In this document: positions 1 to 9,061 of the stretch, piece after piece
How the letters are laid out: each line of letters begins with the position of its first letter
Numbering within the stretch: position 1 is the first letter of the stretch
Origin: Thermomonospora echinospora
GTDB taxonomy: Bacteria > Actinomycetota > Actinomycetes > Streptosporangiales > Streptosporangiaceae
Direction of reading: 5' to 3'
DNA: 64,000 nt
Assembly (NCBI RefSeq): GCF_900108175.1
Contig: NZ_FNVO01000008.1
Location: forward strand, 247,845 to 311,844
Notes under the pieces: model-generated
Databases searched by the model: none
Seen by the model: the letters and a program-made list of their open reading frames with translations, nothing else
Told to the model about the DNA's origin: nothing
Position numbers and translations under genes: made by a program

Positions 1-44
1 AGGCCGGGCCGGGGACGGCACTCATACCGTCCCCGGCCCGGCCT
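1..44. terminator. Strong hairpin, probable bidirectional terminator
   Basis: Two perfect 18-base arms (positions 1-18 and 27-44) flank an 8-base loop. No T-run follows, as is common for GC-rich actinobacterial terminators. It lies downstream of the exonuclease stop codon at 187 and may also end a gene to the left of the window. Confidence 0.7.
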
Positions 45-186
45 GTGCGGTGCCGGCGCCCGGGGCGAGGGGAGTGGGTCGGCTCGTCCCGGGCGCCGAC
101 CCGTGGATCGACCAGCCGCGGAAAGGTCGGTCATCTGGCATGGTCCGCCGGGCGGTGCGGTGCGGTCTGTGTCGTCTGGCACAGGT

Positions 187-1116
187 TCAGGAAACGGCCG
201 CCAGTGCGTCCTGCAGGCGTTTGACGGGGCTGCCGAGGTTCCACCGCTCGGCCAGCTCGGCCAGGGCCCGCGGGTCGCGCGGCGCGCGCGGCAGGGTGTC
301 GTCGAGGGCGGCCAGTTCGGGGGCGTCGATGTCGGTCACCACCTTGACCACGGTCTCGGCGGCGGCCAGGTAGTCGCGGGCGGCCTCCAGCCGGCGGCGG
401 CTTCCCGCCGGGAAGCCCTCGGTGGCGCCCGCGTCCAGCGCGTCCAGGATCCCGGCGATGGAGCCGAAGCGGGTGACCAGCGCGGCTGCGGTCTTGTCGC
501 CCACCCCGGGGACCCCGGGCAGCCCGTCGCTGGGGTCGCCGCGCAGCGTGGCGTAGTCGCCGTAGGCGCGGCCGGGGATGCCGTACTTGGCCGCGACCTC
601 TTTCTCGCCCATCACCTGCAGGTTGCGGATGCCGCGCGCGGTGTAGAGCACCTGCACCGGCCCGCGCTCGTCGACCAGCTGGAACAGGTCGCGGTCGCCG
701 GTGACGATGTCGACCGCGCCGCCGGCCGCCGCGTGCCGGGCGGTCAGCGTGCCGATGACGTCGTCGGCCTCGTAGCCGGGCACCCCGGCGCGCACCAGCC
801 CGGCCGCATCCAGCACCGCGTCGATGACCGGCAGTTGCGCGGCCAGCGGGTCGGGGGTCTGGTCGCCGCCGTCGTCGGCCACCCGGTGGGCCTTGTAGGA
901 CGGCAGCGCCGCGACCCGGAAGGCGGGCCGCCAGTCGGCGTCCATGCAGCACACCAGCCGGGCGGGGGAGCGGTCCCGCACCAGCCGGGCGATCATGTCG
1001 ATCAGGCCGCGGACGGCGTTGACCGGCGTGCCGTCCGGCGCGGTCACCGACTCGGGCACGCCGAAGAACGCCCGGAAGTACAGCGACGGCGTGTCGAGCA
1101 GCATCAGCGCACTCAT
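187..1116 (-). CDS. 5'-3' exonuclease (FEN / PolI N-terminal type)
   Basis: A 309-residue stand-alone 5' nuclease, expected to trim 5' flaps or RNA primers in DNA repair and replication. The N-terminus LLDTPSLYFRAFFGVPES is typical of the PIN-like nuclease core. The blocks PGYEADDVIGTL and TGDRDLFQLV carry the metal-binding acidic residues, and GVPGVGDKTAAAL is the helix-hairpin-helix DNA-binding motif. There is no polymerase domain, so this is the short actinobacterial paralogue and not PolA. The ATG at 1116 was chosen; an in-frame ATG at 1125 adds three residues and neither has a clear ribosome binding site. It diverges from the M24 peptidase gene. Confidence 0.88.
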   Translation of the reverse strand: MSALMLLDTPSLYFRAFFGVPESVTAPDGTPVNAVRGLIDMIARLVRDRSPARLVCCMDADWRPAFRVAALPSYKAHRVADDGGDQTPDPLAAQLPVIDAVLDAAGLVRAGVPGYEADDVIGTLTARHAAAGGAVDIVTGDRDLFQLVDERGPVQVLYTARGIRNLQVMGEKEVAAKYGIPGRAYGDYATLRGDPSDGLPGVPGVGDKTAAALVTRFGSIAGILDALDAGATEGFPAGSRRRLEAARDYLAAAETVVKVVTDIDAPELAALDDTLPRAPRDPRALAELAERWNLGSPVKRLQDALAAVS

Positions 1117-1229
1117 GGAGGCCATCGTGCCACGGGCCGGGGACATCCTCGCGCCGCCGGCGACCGCCGCCCCGGCCGCGGCGGCGCGGAGGTTGTTGGG
1201 ATGCTGGGAGTACCGAACGACGAAGGGCC

Positions 1230-2360
1230 GTGATCTTGATGAATCCGGATGTGACGACGGAGTTGTATCCGCCCGCCCGCCTCGCCCAGGTCCAGGAGGC
1301 GACTGCCGAGGCCGGGCTGGGCGCCCTGCTGCTGACGCCGGGTCCCGACCTGCGCTATGTGACCGGCTACGACGCGATCCAGCTGGAACGGCTGACCTGC
1401 CTGGTGGTACCGGGCGAGGGTGAGCCGTTCCTGGTGGTGCCGCGGCTGGAGCTGGCCGCCGCGCAGGCGTCCCCGGCCGGCGCGCTGGGCGTGGAGATGG
1501 TGCCGTGGGACGAGACCGACGACCCCTACGCGCTGGTGGCCCGGCGGCTGCCGTCCGGCTTGGCGGCGGTGGGTCTCGCCGACCGGATGTGGGCGGTGAT
1601 GGCGCTGCGGTTCCGGGACGCGATGCCGGGCGCCCGGCAGGTCCCGGCGGGCCGGGTGATGGGCCGGCTGCGCGTCCGCAAGAGCCCCGCCGAGGTCGCC
1701 GCGCTGCGCGAGGCGGGGGCGGCGATCGACCGGGTGCACCGCCTGGTGCCGGGGCTGCTGAAGGCCGGCCGCACCGAACGGGAGGTCGGCCGGGACATCG
1801 CCGAGGCCATCGTGGCCGAGGGGCACGCCAGGGTGGACTTCGTGATCGTCGGCTCCGGCCCGAACGGCGCCAGCCCGCACCACGAGCTGTCGGACCGGGT
1901 GATCGGGCACGGTGAGCCGGTGGTCGTGGACATCGGCGGCACCATGCCCAGCGGCTACTGCTCCGACGAGACCCGCAACTACTGCGTGGGCGAGCCACCC
2001 GCCGACTACACCGCCTACTACGAGGTGCTTCGGCGGGCGCAGCAGGCGGCGTGCGAGGCGGTGCGGCCCGGCGTGACGCCCGAGGCGGTGGACGCGGCGG
2101 CACGGGACGTGATCGCCGATGCGGGCTACGGGGAGTTCTTCATTCACCGCACCGGTCACGGCATCGGCCTGGAGACCCACGAGGACCCCTACATCGTGGC
2201 GGGCAACACCGAGCCGTTGCGGCCCGGCATGGCGTTCTCGATCGAGCCGGGCATCTACCCCGGTGAGCACGGCGCGCGCATCGAGGACATCGTGGTGTGC
2301 ACCGAGGACGGGTTCGAGCGGATGAACCTGATCGACCGTGCGCTGACCATCGTGGACTGA
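1230..2360 (+). CDS. M24 family metallopeptidase (Xaa-Pro aminopeptidase-like)
   Basis: A 376-residue cytoplasmic metallopeptidase with the two-domain creatinase/prolidase layout. An N-terminal creatinase-type domain (to about residue 140) precedes the pita-bread catalytic domain. Metal ligands are visible in VVDIGG (Asp), CSDETRN (Asp), HRTGHGIGLETHE (His), SIEPGIY (Glu) and GARIEDIV (Glu), so it should be active. It probably removes N-terminal residues before proline, or cleaves dipeptides. The start may be GTG 1230 or ATG 1239; a GAAGGG at 1222-1227 is better spaced for 1239. A clear terminator follows. Confidence 0.88.
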   Translation: MILMNPDVTTELYPPARLAQVQEATAEAGLGALLLTPGPDLRYVTGYDAIQLERLTCLVVPGEGEPFLVVPRLELAAAQASPAGALGVEMVPWDETDDPYALVARRLPSGLAAVGLADRMWAVMALRFRDAMPGARQVPAGRVMGRLRVRKSPAEVAALREAGAAIDRVHRLVPGLLKAGRTEREVGRDIAEAIVAEGHARVDFVIVGSGPNGASPHHELSDRVIGHGEPVVVDIGGTMPSGYCSDETRNYCVGEPPADYTAYYEVLRRAQQAACEAVRPGVTPEAVDAAARDVIADAGYGEFFIHRTGHGIGLETHEDPYIVAGNTEPLRPGMAFSIEPGIYPGEHGARIEDIVVCTEDGFERMNLIDRALTIVD

Positions 2361-2380
2361 CCTTCGCGCGGACGGAACGT

Positions 2381-2415
2381 GGACAGGGGCCTCGATCGAG
2401 GCTCCTGTCCTTTTT
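2381..2415 (+). terminator. Rho-independent terminator
   Basis: A GC-rich stem (2381-2410, with one imperfect pair) around a TCGATCGA centre is followed directly by five T residues. It ends the peptidase transcript and separates it from the sugar transporter operon. Confidence 0.88.
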
Positions 2416-2619
2416 GTGTTCCCATGGTATGAAATGGGGTTAAATGGCCCCTCGTTCGCCCGTCGGCGGGTCGCCTCGCCGTTAATAACGATCTCTTTAC
2501 GAACGTTCGAGTGCGTGCATGAGGGTTGCCGGGCCGGAGACAGGAGCGGTACGGCTTTATGTGTTCCGCCGGGGTTACGTGCGGATGTCCCCGGGGTTGC
2601 GTCGAGCGAAGGAGACGTC
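2416..2619 (+). promoter_or_regulatory. Promoter region of the sugar ABC operon with palindrome
   Basis: This 204-base region is noticeably more AT-rich than its surroundings around 2480-2500 and contains the perfect 10-base palindrome CGAACGTTCG at 2500-2509. That is a plausible half-site geometry for a LacI or GntR-type sugar regulator, but no regulator gene lies beside it. The strong AAGGAG at 2609-2614 fixes the ATPase start. Confidence 0.4.
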
Positions 2620-3852
2620 GTGGCCGAGGTCGTCCTGGCAGGAGTCGGCAAGGTCTATCCCGACGGAACCCGCGCGGTCACCGATCTGGACCTGCGCATC
2701 GCCGACGGGGAGTTCCTGGTCCTGGTGGGACCGTCCGGCTGCGGCAAGACGACCGCGCTGCGGATGGTGGCGGGCCTGGAGGACATCTCCGAGGGCGAGG
2801 TCAGGATCGGCGAGCGGGTCGTCAACCGAGTGCCGGCCCGCGACCGCGACGTGGCGATGGTGTTCCAGAGCTACGCCCTCTACCCGCATCTGTCGGTGCG
2901 CGACAACATCGGGTTCGGGCTGTCGCTGCGCAAGGTCCCCAAATCGCAGATCCGCGAGAAGGTCGAGCACGCCGCCCGGCTGCTGGGCCTGACCGACCAC
3001 CTGGACCGTAAGCCCCGCAACCTGTCGGGCGGCCAGCGGCAGCGGGTGGCGATGGGCCGGGCGATCGTCCGCGAGCCGCAGGCGTTCCTGATGGACGAGC
3101 CGCTGTCCAACCTCGACGCCAAGCTGCGGGTGCAGATGCGCGCCGAGATCGCCCGCATTCAGCGCGACCTGGGCGTCACCACCGTCTACGTCACCCACGA
3201 CCAGACCGAGGCGATGACGCTCGGCGACCGGGTCGCGGTGATGAAGAAGGGGGTGCTCCAGCAGGTCGCGCCGCCCCAGGAGCTCTACGACCGGCCGGCC
3301 AACCTGTTCGTCGCCGGGTTCATCGGCTCACCGGCCATGAACCTGCTGCAGGGCACGCTCACCGGCACCGAGGACGACCTGCGGGTGCGGTTCACCGATC
3401 AGTCGCTGACGCTGCCGCGCGAGGTCCTGGCGGCCCGCCCGGCGCTGCGCTCCTACCTGGACCGGCCCGTCATCGCCGGGATCCGGCCCGAGGACATGGA
3501 GGACGCCGAACTCGCCGACGGCCCCGAGGGCGCCCGGCTGACCTGCACCGCCGATCTGGTCGAGGCGATGGGCTCCGACGTGCTGGTGCACTTCGCGGTG
3601 AACGCCGAGCAGGTGGTCACCGAGGACACCCGGGAACTGGCGCGCGACATGGGCACCGACGTGCTCGACAAGGCCGAGGCCGGACCGGGGGGCACCCCGA
3701 TGGTCGCCCGGTTCAGCCCACGCACCCGGATCAAGGTCGGCGATCCGGTGACCGCCCAGGTCGATACCGGGCGAATGCATTTCTTCGATCCCGAAACAGG
3801 CGCGTCGATCTGGGACTCGGCGCAGCCTTCCCCCAGGAAGGAATCCGAATGA
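2620..3852 (+). CDS. Sugar ABC transporter ATPase (MsmK/UgpC-like)
   Basis: A 410-residue ATP-binding subunit that powers the importer encoded by the next three genes. Motifs in order are Walker A GPSGCGKTT (about residue 37), Q-loop VFQSYALYPHLS, signature LSGGQRQRVAMGRA, Walker B FLMDEPLSNLDA and H-loop VYVTHDQTEAM. A C-terminal TOBE/regulatory domain (IAGIRPEDMEDA onward) is typical of CUT1-family ATPases. The reading frame is open further upstream, but the GTG at 2620 has AAGGAG five bases before it and matches the family N-terminus. Having its own ATPase differs from Streptomyces, where one MsiK usually serves many importers. Confidence 0.93.
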   Translation: MAEVVLAGVGKVYPDGTRAVTDLDLRIADGEFLVLVGPSGCGKTTALRMVAGLEDISEGEVRIGERVVNRVPARDRDVAMVFQSYALYPHLSVRDNIGFGLSLRKVPKSQIREKVEHAARLLGLTDHLDRKPRNLSGGQRQRVAMGRAIVREPQAFLMDEPLSNLDAKLRVQMRAEIARIQRDLGVTTVYVTHDQTEAMTLGDRVAVMKKGVLQQVAPPQELYDRPANLFVAGFIGSPAMNLLQGTLTGTEDDLRVRFTDQSLTLPREVLAARPALRSYLDRPVIAGIRPEDMEDAELADGPEGARLTCTADLVEAMGSDVLVHFAVNAEQVVTEDTRELARDMGTDVLDKAEAGPGGTPMVARFSPRTRIKVGDPVTAQVDTGRMHFFDPETGASIWDSAQPSPRKESE

Positions 3853-5186
3853 GGGCCGAAAGACGTTCGATGGGCCGCCGGCGGATGCTCGGTGTGACGC
3901 TGGCGGCCGGGCTGGCGATCTCCACCGCCGCGGCCTGCGGCGGGGACGACACCGACACCGGGCCCGAGGGCGGCGGCGCGCTCAAGGGCCAGACCGTCAC
4001 CGTGGCCGCGATCTGGACCGGGACCAACGAGGGCGCCAAGTTCAAGAAGGTGCTGGACGCCTTCGGCAAGCGCACCGGCGCCAAGGTCATCTACACCCCC
4101 ACCGGCGACAACGTCGCCGCCTTCCTCGGCTCCAAGGTCAACGGCGGCGCGCCGCCGGACGTGGCGTTCCTGCCGCAGCAGGGCGTGCTGGTGGAGTTCG
4201 CCAAGAAGGGCTGGATCAAGCCGCTGCCGGCCGAGGCCCAGTCCGAGCTGCAGAAGAACTTCGCCAAGGTCTGGCAGGACCTCGGCAGCCATGACGGCAA
4301 GACCTACGGCATCTACTACAAGACCGGCAGCAAGTCGACCATCTGGTACCGCAAGCAGGCGTTCACCGACGCCGGCATCGCCCAGCCGCCCACCACCTGG
4401 GCCGACTTCGTCAAGACGGCACAGACGCTGTCGGACTCGGGGGCCACCCCGATCGCGATCGGCGCCGCCGACGGCTGGGTGCTGACCGACTGGTTCGAGA
4501 ACGTGTACCTGTCGGTGGCCGGTCCCGACAAGTACGACCAGCTGTCCAAGCACGAGATCAAGTACACCGATCCGACGGTCAAGGAGGCGCTGCGCAGGCT
4601 GGCCGAGATCTGGGGCAAGCAGAACTACCTGGCCGGCGGGCCCAAGGGCGCGCTGCAGACCGAGTTCCCCGGCTCGGTGCCCCAGGTGTTCGGCGCCTCG
4701 CCCAAGGCGGCCATGCTGCCCGGCGCCGACTTCGTCGCCTCGGAGATCACCTCGGCCACCAAGTCCAAGGTCGGCACCGACGCGGACTTCTTCCCCTTCC
4801 CGGCGGCCGGCGCCACGGCGCCGGTGGTAGGCGCCGGTGACGCCGCGGTGATGATGAAGGACACCCCCGGGGCCCGGGAACTGCTGAAGTTCATCGCCAC
4901 CACGGAGGCGGCCAGGATCTGGGCCGAGCAGGGCGGGTACATCTCCCCGAACAAGTCCCTGGACCTGGCCGCCTACCCCGACGAGGTGCAGCGTCGGATC
5001 GCCAAGGCGGTGATCGACGCCGGTGACGACTTCCGCTTCGACATGTCCGACCTGGCCCCGGCCGCCTTCGGCGGCACCAAGGGCGCCGGCGAGTGGAAGA
5101 TCCTGCAGGACTTCCTGGCCGATCCCTCCGACGTGGACGGCACCGCCGCCAAGCTGGAGCAGGCGGCCGCCGACGCGTTCAAGTGA
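3849..5186 (+). CDS. Sugar ABC transporter substrate-binding lipoprotein
   Basis: A 445-residue extracytoplasmic solute-binding protein that overlaps the ATPase stop by ATGA. The N-terminus has two arginine pairs, a short hydrophobic stretch and the lipobox STAAACGG, so it should be lipid-anchored after Cys at about residue 30. A twin-arginine export route is possible from RRRM before the hydrophobic segment. The mature part resembles alpha-glucoside (AglE-type) CUT1 binding proteins (for example GTNEGAKFKKVLDAF and DVAFLPQQGVL). The exact sugar cannot be read from sequence. Confidence 0.88.
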   Translation: MRAERRSMGRRRMLGVTLAAGLAISTAAACGGDDTDTGPEGGGALKGQTVTVAAIWTGTNEGAKFKKVLDAFGKRTGAKVIYTPTGDNVAAFLGSKVNGGAPPDVAFLPQQGVLVEFAKKGWIKPLPAEAQSELQKNFAKVWQDLGSHDGKTYGIYYKTGSKSTIWYRKQAFTDAGIAQPPTTWADFVKTAQTLSDSGATPIAIGAADGWVLTDWFENVYLSVAGPDKYDQLSKHEIKYTDPTVKEALRRLAEIWGKQNYLAGGPKGALQTEFPGSVPQVFGASPKAAMLPGADFVASEITSATKSKVGTDADFFPFPAAGATAPVVGAGDAAVMMKDTPGARELLKFIATTEAARIWAEQGGYISPNKSLDLAAYPDEVQRRIAKAVIDAGDDFRFDMSDLAPAAFGGTKGAGEWKILQDFLADPSDVDGTAAKLEQAAADAFK

Positions 5187-5441
5187 TCCGCGGGTGACCC
5201 GTTCCTCCGGGGGATGACCAGCCCGGTCCCCCGGAGGAACGGGCCGGGCGACCCGCGTCGCGGCGGCGCTCCGCCATGATCGCCCGACCCGTCTCGGCGG
5301 GGGACCCCCAGATCCCGCCGCCCGCGGCCGGGCGACCGTGCCCCGCGGAACCCGCCGCGGTCGCCCGGCCCGCCGACCTGGGGGCGCCCCCGCTCCGTCC
5401 CTGATCCGAAGGAACCCCGCCGAGCCCCGGGAGAGTGTGCG
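5187..5441 (+). promoter_or_regulatory. Highly structured intercistronic region
   Basis: The 255-base gap between binding-protein and permease genes is packed with inverted repeats. A perfect 17-base hairpin pairs 5198-5214 with 5227-5243. A second one pairs 5327-5338 with 5358-5369, nested inside a 7-base pairing of 5305-5311 with 5378-5384. Such structures commonly stabilise the upstream binding-protein mRNA or attenuate read-through into permease genes, giving excess binding protein. No open frame of interest was seen. Confidence 0.6.
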
Positions 5442-6911
5442 ATGACAGACACCTCCGAGCCGCCCGCACCACGCGAGGACCGGCCGGCCGACGAGCCGGC
5501 CGGCGGCGGCACGTCCCCGCCCGCGGCCGGGCCCGTCGCCGACCGCGCGGCGTCGGTCGCGACGACACCGGCCGAGGCGCCGGCCGAGGCCGCGTCCGGC
5601 GGCCGGTCGGCCAAGGCCGCCGGACGTGAGCGGCTGGGGCCGCCGCCCTGGCTGGCCGGCGGGTTCCTGGCGCCGGCGCTGGTCCTGCTGGCGCTGCTGG
5701 TCGTGTACCCGATCGTCTACACGCTGTGGCGCAGCCTGTACGACGCCGACGGCGGCCGGCTGGTGTGGTTCGACAACTACGTCACCATGTTCACCGACTC
5801 GACCACCTTCACCGCGATCAAGAACAACGCCATCTGGGTGGCGGTGGCGCCCGCGCTGATCACCGCGTTCGGGCTGATCTTCGCGGTGCTCACCGAGCGG
5901 ATCCGGTGGGCGGCCGCGTTCAAGGTCATCGTCTTCATGCCGATGGCCATCTCCATGGTCGCGGCCGGTGTGATCTTCACGCTGGTCTACGACCACTCGC
6001 CCGAGCGCGGCGTGCTCAACGCGGTCGCGGTCGGCGTCCACGACACCTTCGCCGCCGCCTCCCCGTACCCGGGCGTACGGCCCCGCGAGCAGGGCAGCCC
6101 GCTCAAGCCCGAGGGGAAGGCGTTCGTCACCACCGCCCAGGTGCAGCCGGGGCAGGCGGTGACGCTGCCGCTGGTCGCGGTGCCCCCCGCCAAGCAGCGC
6201 GAACTGGCGCCCGCCCGCGCCGCCGCGCCCGCGCAGGGCGCCATCACCGGCACCGTGTGGGCCGACTTCGCGCCCGGTGGCGGCAAGGTCAACCAGATCG
6301 ACGGCAACGAGAAGGGCCTGCCGAAGGTCGAGATCGAGGCGCTGGCCGGCGGCAAGGTCGCCGCCACCACCACCTCCCGCGACGACGGCACGTTCACCCT
6401 GGACGGCCTGGCCCCCGGCTCCTACACGCTGCGGCTGGCCGAGTCCAACTTCGCCGCCCCCTACAACGGGGTCACCTGGCTGGGCCCCGGCCTGGTGACG
6501 CCCGCGATCATCGGTGCCTACGTGTGGATGTGGGCGGGCTTCGCGATGGTCCTCATCGGCGCGGGACTGGCGGCGATCCCCCGGGACGCGCTGGAGGCCG
6601 CGCGGGTGGACGGAGCCACCGAGTGGCAGGTGTTCCGGCGGGTGACCATCCCGCTGCTGGCGCCGGTGCTGATGGTGGTGTTCGTGACCCTGGTCATCAA
6701 CGTGCTCAAGATCTTTGACCTGGTCTACATCATGGCGCCGGGCTCCTCGGTCCAGGACGCCAATGTGCTGGCACTGCGGATGTACCTGGTCTCCTTCATC
6801 GGGGAGCGCCCCGACCAGGGGCTGGGCAGCGCCATCGCGGTGGTGCTGTTCCTGCTGGTGCTGCCCGCGATGATCTTCAACATCCGCCGTTTCCGAGCCG
6901 AACAGGGGTGA
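5442..6911 (+). CDS. Sugar ABC permease with inserted extracytoplasmic domain
   Basis: A 489-residue CUT1 permease (AglF/MalF-like), about 150 residues longer than usual. After a 65-residue Pro/Ala-rich cytoplasmic tail come TM1 (about 70-97), TM2 (about 128-150) and TM3 (about 160-183). Then residues about 196-348 form a soluble insert, followed by TM4-TM6. The insert contains a carboxypeptidase-regulatory/SdrB-like beta domain (about 266-340; GTVWADFAPGG, DDGTFTLDGLAPGSY). The EAA loop (EAARVDGATEWQVFRR) is intact, so it should still couple to the ATPase. By the positive-outside order of TM3/TM4 the insert faces outwards, as does the P2 loop of E. coli MalF. Confidence 0.88.
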   Translation: MTDTSEPPAPREDRPADEPAGGGTSPPAAGPVADRAASVATTPAEAPAEAASGGRSAKAAGRERLGPPPWLAGGFLAPALVLLALLVVYPIVYTLWRSLYDADGGRLVWFDNYVTMFTDSTTFTAIKNNAIWVAVAPALITAFGLIFAVLTERIRWAAAFKVIVFMPMAISMVAAGVIFTLVYDHSPERGVLNAVAVGVHDTFAAASPYPGVRPREQGSPLKPEGKAFVTTAQVQPGQAVTLPLVAVPPAKQRELAPARAAAPAQGAITGTVWADFAPGGGKVNQIDGNEKGLPKVEIEALAGGKVAATTTSRDDGTFTLDGLAPGSYTLRLAESNFAAPYNGVTWLGPGLVTPAIIGAYVWMWAGFAMVLIGAGLAAIPRDALEAARVDGATEWQVFRRVTIPLLAPVLMVVFVTLVINVLKIFDLVYIMAPGSSVQDANVLALRMYLVSFIGERPDQGLGSAIAVVLFLLVLPAMIFNIRRFRAEQG

Positions 6912-6918
6912 GCCGCCG

Positions 6919-7824
6919 ATGACCGCCGACACACAGGCCGCGCCGGGAGTCGACCGGGCGGCGGGGGCGCCGCGCCGCTCGGCCGCCTCCCGGCTCGTCA
7001 ACCGGCTGGGCGGCGGGGCCGTGCAGGCCGCGCTGGCGCTGATCGCGCTGGTGTGGCTGGTGCCCACGATCGGGCTGTTCGTGGCCTCGCTGCGCTCGTC
7101 GACCGACAGCGGCTCCAGCGGCTGGTGGACGGTGTTCACCAAGCCGGCCCAGCTGACCTTGGACAACTACGGCAACCTGCTGGACAACGACTCCATCACT
7201 CGGGGCTTCGTCAACACCGTGATGATCTCGGTGCCGACCACGGTGCTGGTGGTGATCGTGGCGTCGCTGGCGGCCTACGCCTTCGCCTGGATCGAGTTCC
7301 CCGGCCGCGACTGGCTGTTCCTGGGCGTGGTGGCGCTGCTGGTGGTGCCGGTGCAGGTGGGGCTGATTCCGCTGATCCAGTTGTTCGGCGAGGTCAACCT
7401 GTTCGGCACCGTGCCGGGCATCGTGCTGTTCCACACCGCGTTCGGGCTGCCGTTCGCGATCTTCCTGCTGCGCAACTACTTCGCCGGGATTCCGCGGGAC
7501 CTGCTGGAGGCGGCGCGGATGGACGGCGGCACCGAGTGGACCATCTTCCGGCGGGTGATCTTCCCGCTGGGCGGCCCGGCGATCGCCTCGCTGGCCATCT
7601 TCCAGTTCCTGTGGGTGTGGAACGACCTGCTGATCGCGCTGATCTTCGGGGACGAGGACTCCTACCCGCTGACCGTGGCCATCCAGCAGCAGACCCGCCA
7701 GTTCGGCTCCAACCTCGACGTGATCTCCTCCGGGGCGTTCCTGTCGTTGCTGGTGCCGCTGGTGGTGTTCTTCGCCTTCCAGCGTTACTTCGTCCAGGGG
7801 GTGCTGGCCGGCTCGGTGAAGTGA
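6919..7824 (+). CDS. Sugar ABC transporter permease (MalG/AglG-like)
   Basis: A 301-residue integral membrane protein with six predicted segments after a short Ala-rich cytoplasmic tail. The EAA motif EAARMDGGTEWTIFRR forms the coupling helix to the ATPase. It starts seven bases after the first permease gene and completes the importer. Its last codons run almost into the convergent DUF72 gene (stop codons eight bases apart), leaving no room for a separate terminator hairpin. Confidence 0.92.
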   Translation: MTADTQAAPGVDRAAGAPRRSAASRLVNRLGGGAVQAALALIALVWLVPTIGLFVASLRSSTDSGSSGWWTVFTKPAQLTLDNYGNLLDNDSITRGFVNTVMISVPTTVLVVIVASLAAYAFAWIEFPGRDWLFLGVVALLVVPVQVGLIPLIQLFGEVNLFGTVPGIVLFHTAFGLPFAIFLLRNYFAGIPRDLLEAARMDGGTEWTIFRRVIFPLGGPAIASLAIFQFLWVWNDLLIALIFGDEDSYPLTVAIQQQTRQFGSNLDVISSGAFLSLLVPLVVFFAFQRYFVQGVLAGSVK

Positions 7825-7832
7825 GCGGCCCC

Positions 7833-8699
7833 TCAGAAGAGCGTCGGCTGCTCGGCCGGCGACGGCGTGGCCGGCGCCGGCTCGGGCAGCGGCTCGACCT
7901 CGGGCAGACGGGCCCGCACGTCCTCGTGGAAGCGGCGGGCGAGCATCAGCGCGTCGGCGTTGTCGGGGGTGTGGACGAACATGGTCGGCGAGCGGCCCTC
8001 ACGCAGCCACCGGGCGAAGGTGTCGGCCCAGGGCCGCCACCCCTCGACGGTGCGTTCGGTGTCGTCCCGGCCGAGATAGCGGACGATCGGGCGGTCGGTG
8101 AGGGCGGGGGCCCGGCGCGGCAGGCGCGGCTTCTTCGTCCACGCGTCGCGTTCGGAGTCGCTGGTGGGAGGGCTCTGGAACAGGACGGTGGTGTCGAACG
8201 GGACCCATTCGGCGCCGACGCCGGTGAGCACCTGTTCGAGGAGCCGTGCGGATCGCGGGTCCTCGAAGAACGCGCGGTGGCGGATCTCGACGGCGTATCG
8301 GTGCGAGCGAGGCAGCCGGCGAAGGAAGCCCGCCAGGGCGCCGAGGTCGGCCGGAGTGAACGATCCCGGCAACTGCACCCAGAGAGCGTGGGCCCGCGGC
8401 CCGAGCGGTTCGATCGCCGTCAGGAACGACCGGAGCTCCTCCTCGGCGCCGGTGAGGCGCCGCTCGTGCGTGATCGACCTAGGCAGCTTGACCACGAAGC
8501 GGAAGTCGGGGGAGGTCTGCCGCGCCCACGACTCCACCGTGCTCCGCGCCGGTGTCGCGTAGAAGGTCGTGTTGCCCTCCACGGCGTTGCACCAGGTCGC
8601 ATAGGACCGCAGGCGCTCCTTGGGAGGGAGCGGATGAGGCAGGAAACGCCCCTGCCATGGCGCGTGCGTCCACATCGCGCATCCCACATGAAGCCGCAT
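7833..8699 (-). CDS. DUF72 (YecE-like) protein
   Basis: A 288-residue protein of the DUF72 TIM-barrel family. Typical segments are HVGCAMWTH at the start, NAVEGNTTFYATP, FRFVVKLPRSITH and VEIRHRAFF. The biochemical role of the family is not established; it is usually a single cytoplasmic domain. The C-terminus has a Pro/Glu-rich tail (PEVEPLPEPAPATPSPAEQ) not part of the barrel. Start ATG 8699 was chosen because homology begins there; the frame is open upstream. It is convergent with the sugar permease gene. Confidence 0.85.
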   Translation of the reverse strand: MRLHVGCAMWTHAPWQGRFLPHPLPPKERLRSYATWCNAVEGNTTFYATPARSTVESWARQTSPDFRFVVKLPRSITHERRLTGAEEELRSFLTAIEPLGPRAHALWVQLPGSFTPADLGALAGFLRRLPRSHRYAVEIRHRAFFEDPRSARLLEQVLTGVGAEWVPFDTTVLFQSPPTSDSERDAWTKKPRLPRRAPALTDRPIVRYLGRDDTERTVEGWRPWADTFARWLREGRSPTMFVHTPDNADALMLARRFHEDVRARLPEVEPLPEPAPATPSPAEQPTLF

Positions 8700-9061
8700 G
8701 GTCTCGACGTTATCGGAGGCCGGTAGGGGGAGGGTCGAACCGGCCGCGCACCATCCCGCTCGCCCTGGCGTTGCGGGGCTGACCGGTTCCGGACACGCAC
8801 GTCGGCGGCAGATCCCGGGCGTTCCCGGACCGAAACGGGTCACCGGCATGTCGAGGCCCCGTTCCGACCTCCCGGGATGGGGTCTCGGGCCGTTTCCGGC
8901 GCCGGCTCCGGCGACGGAACCGGCACCGGCCGTACCACCGGCCCGCCACGGCATCGATTGTCATGAATCTCCGAGATGCCGTAAGTTTCCTGCGCAACGG
9001 CGGGTGCCCGCGGTGCCCGTCGCGGCCCGAGACGCCCGGATGCGACGTTGGGAGATCACCG
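8700..9061. other. Divergent intergenic region, no gene seen
   Basis: These 362 bases separate the divergent DUF72 and P450 genes and should contain both promoters. It is GC-rich with many short CCGG-containing repeats, but I see no convincing -35/-10 pair or operator. GGGAG at 9050-9054 is the ribosome binding site for the P450 gene. Confidence 0.4.

Noticed and set aside
3453..7166. 1237-codon open frame on the minus strand across the sugar transporter genes
   Set aside because: It is an antisense shadow in GC-rich DNA: low-complexity His/Arg/Gly-rich translation with no domain, lying opposite well-supported ABC genes.
7833..8699. DUF72 gene as part of the sugar operon
   Set aside because: It is on the opposite strand and convergent; proximity only.
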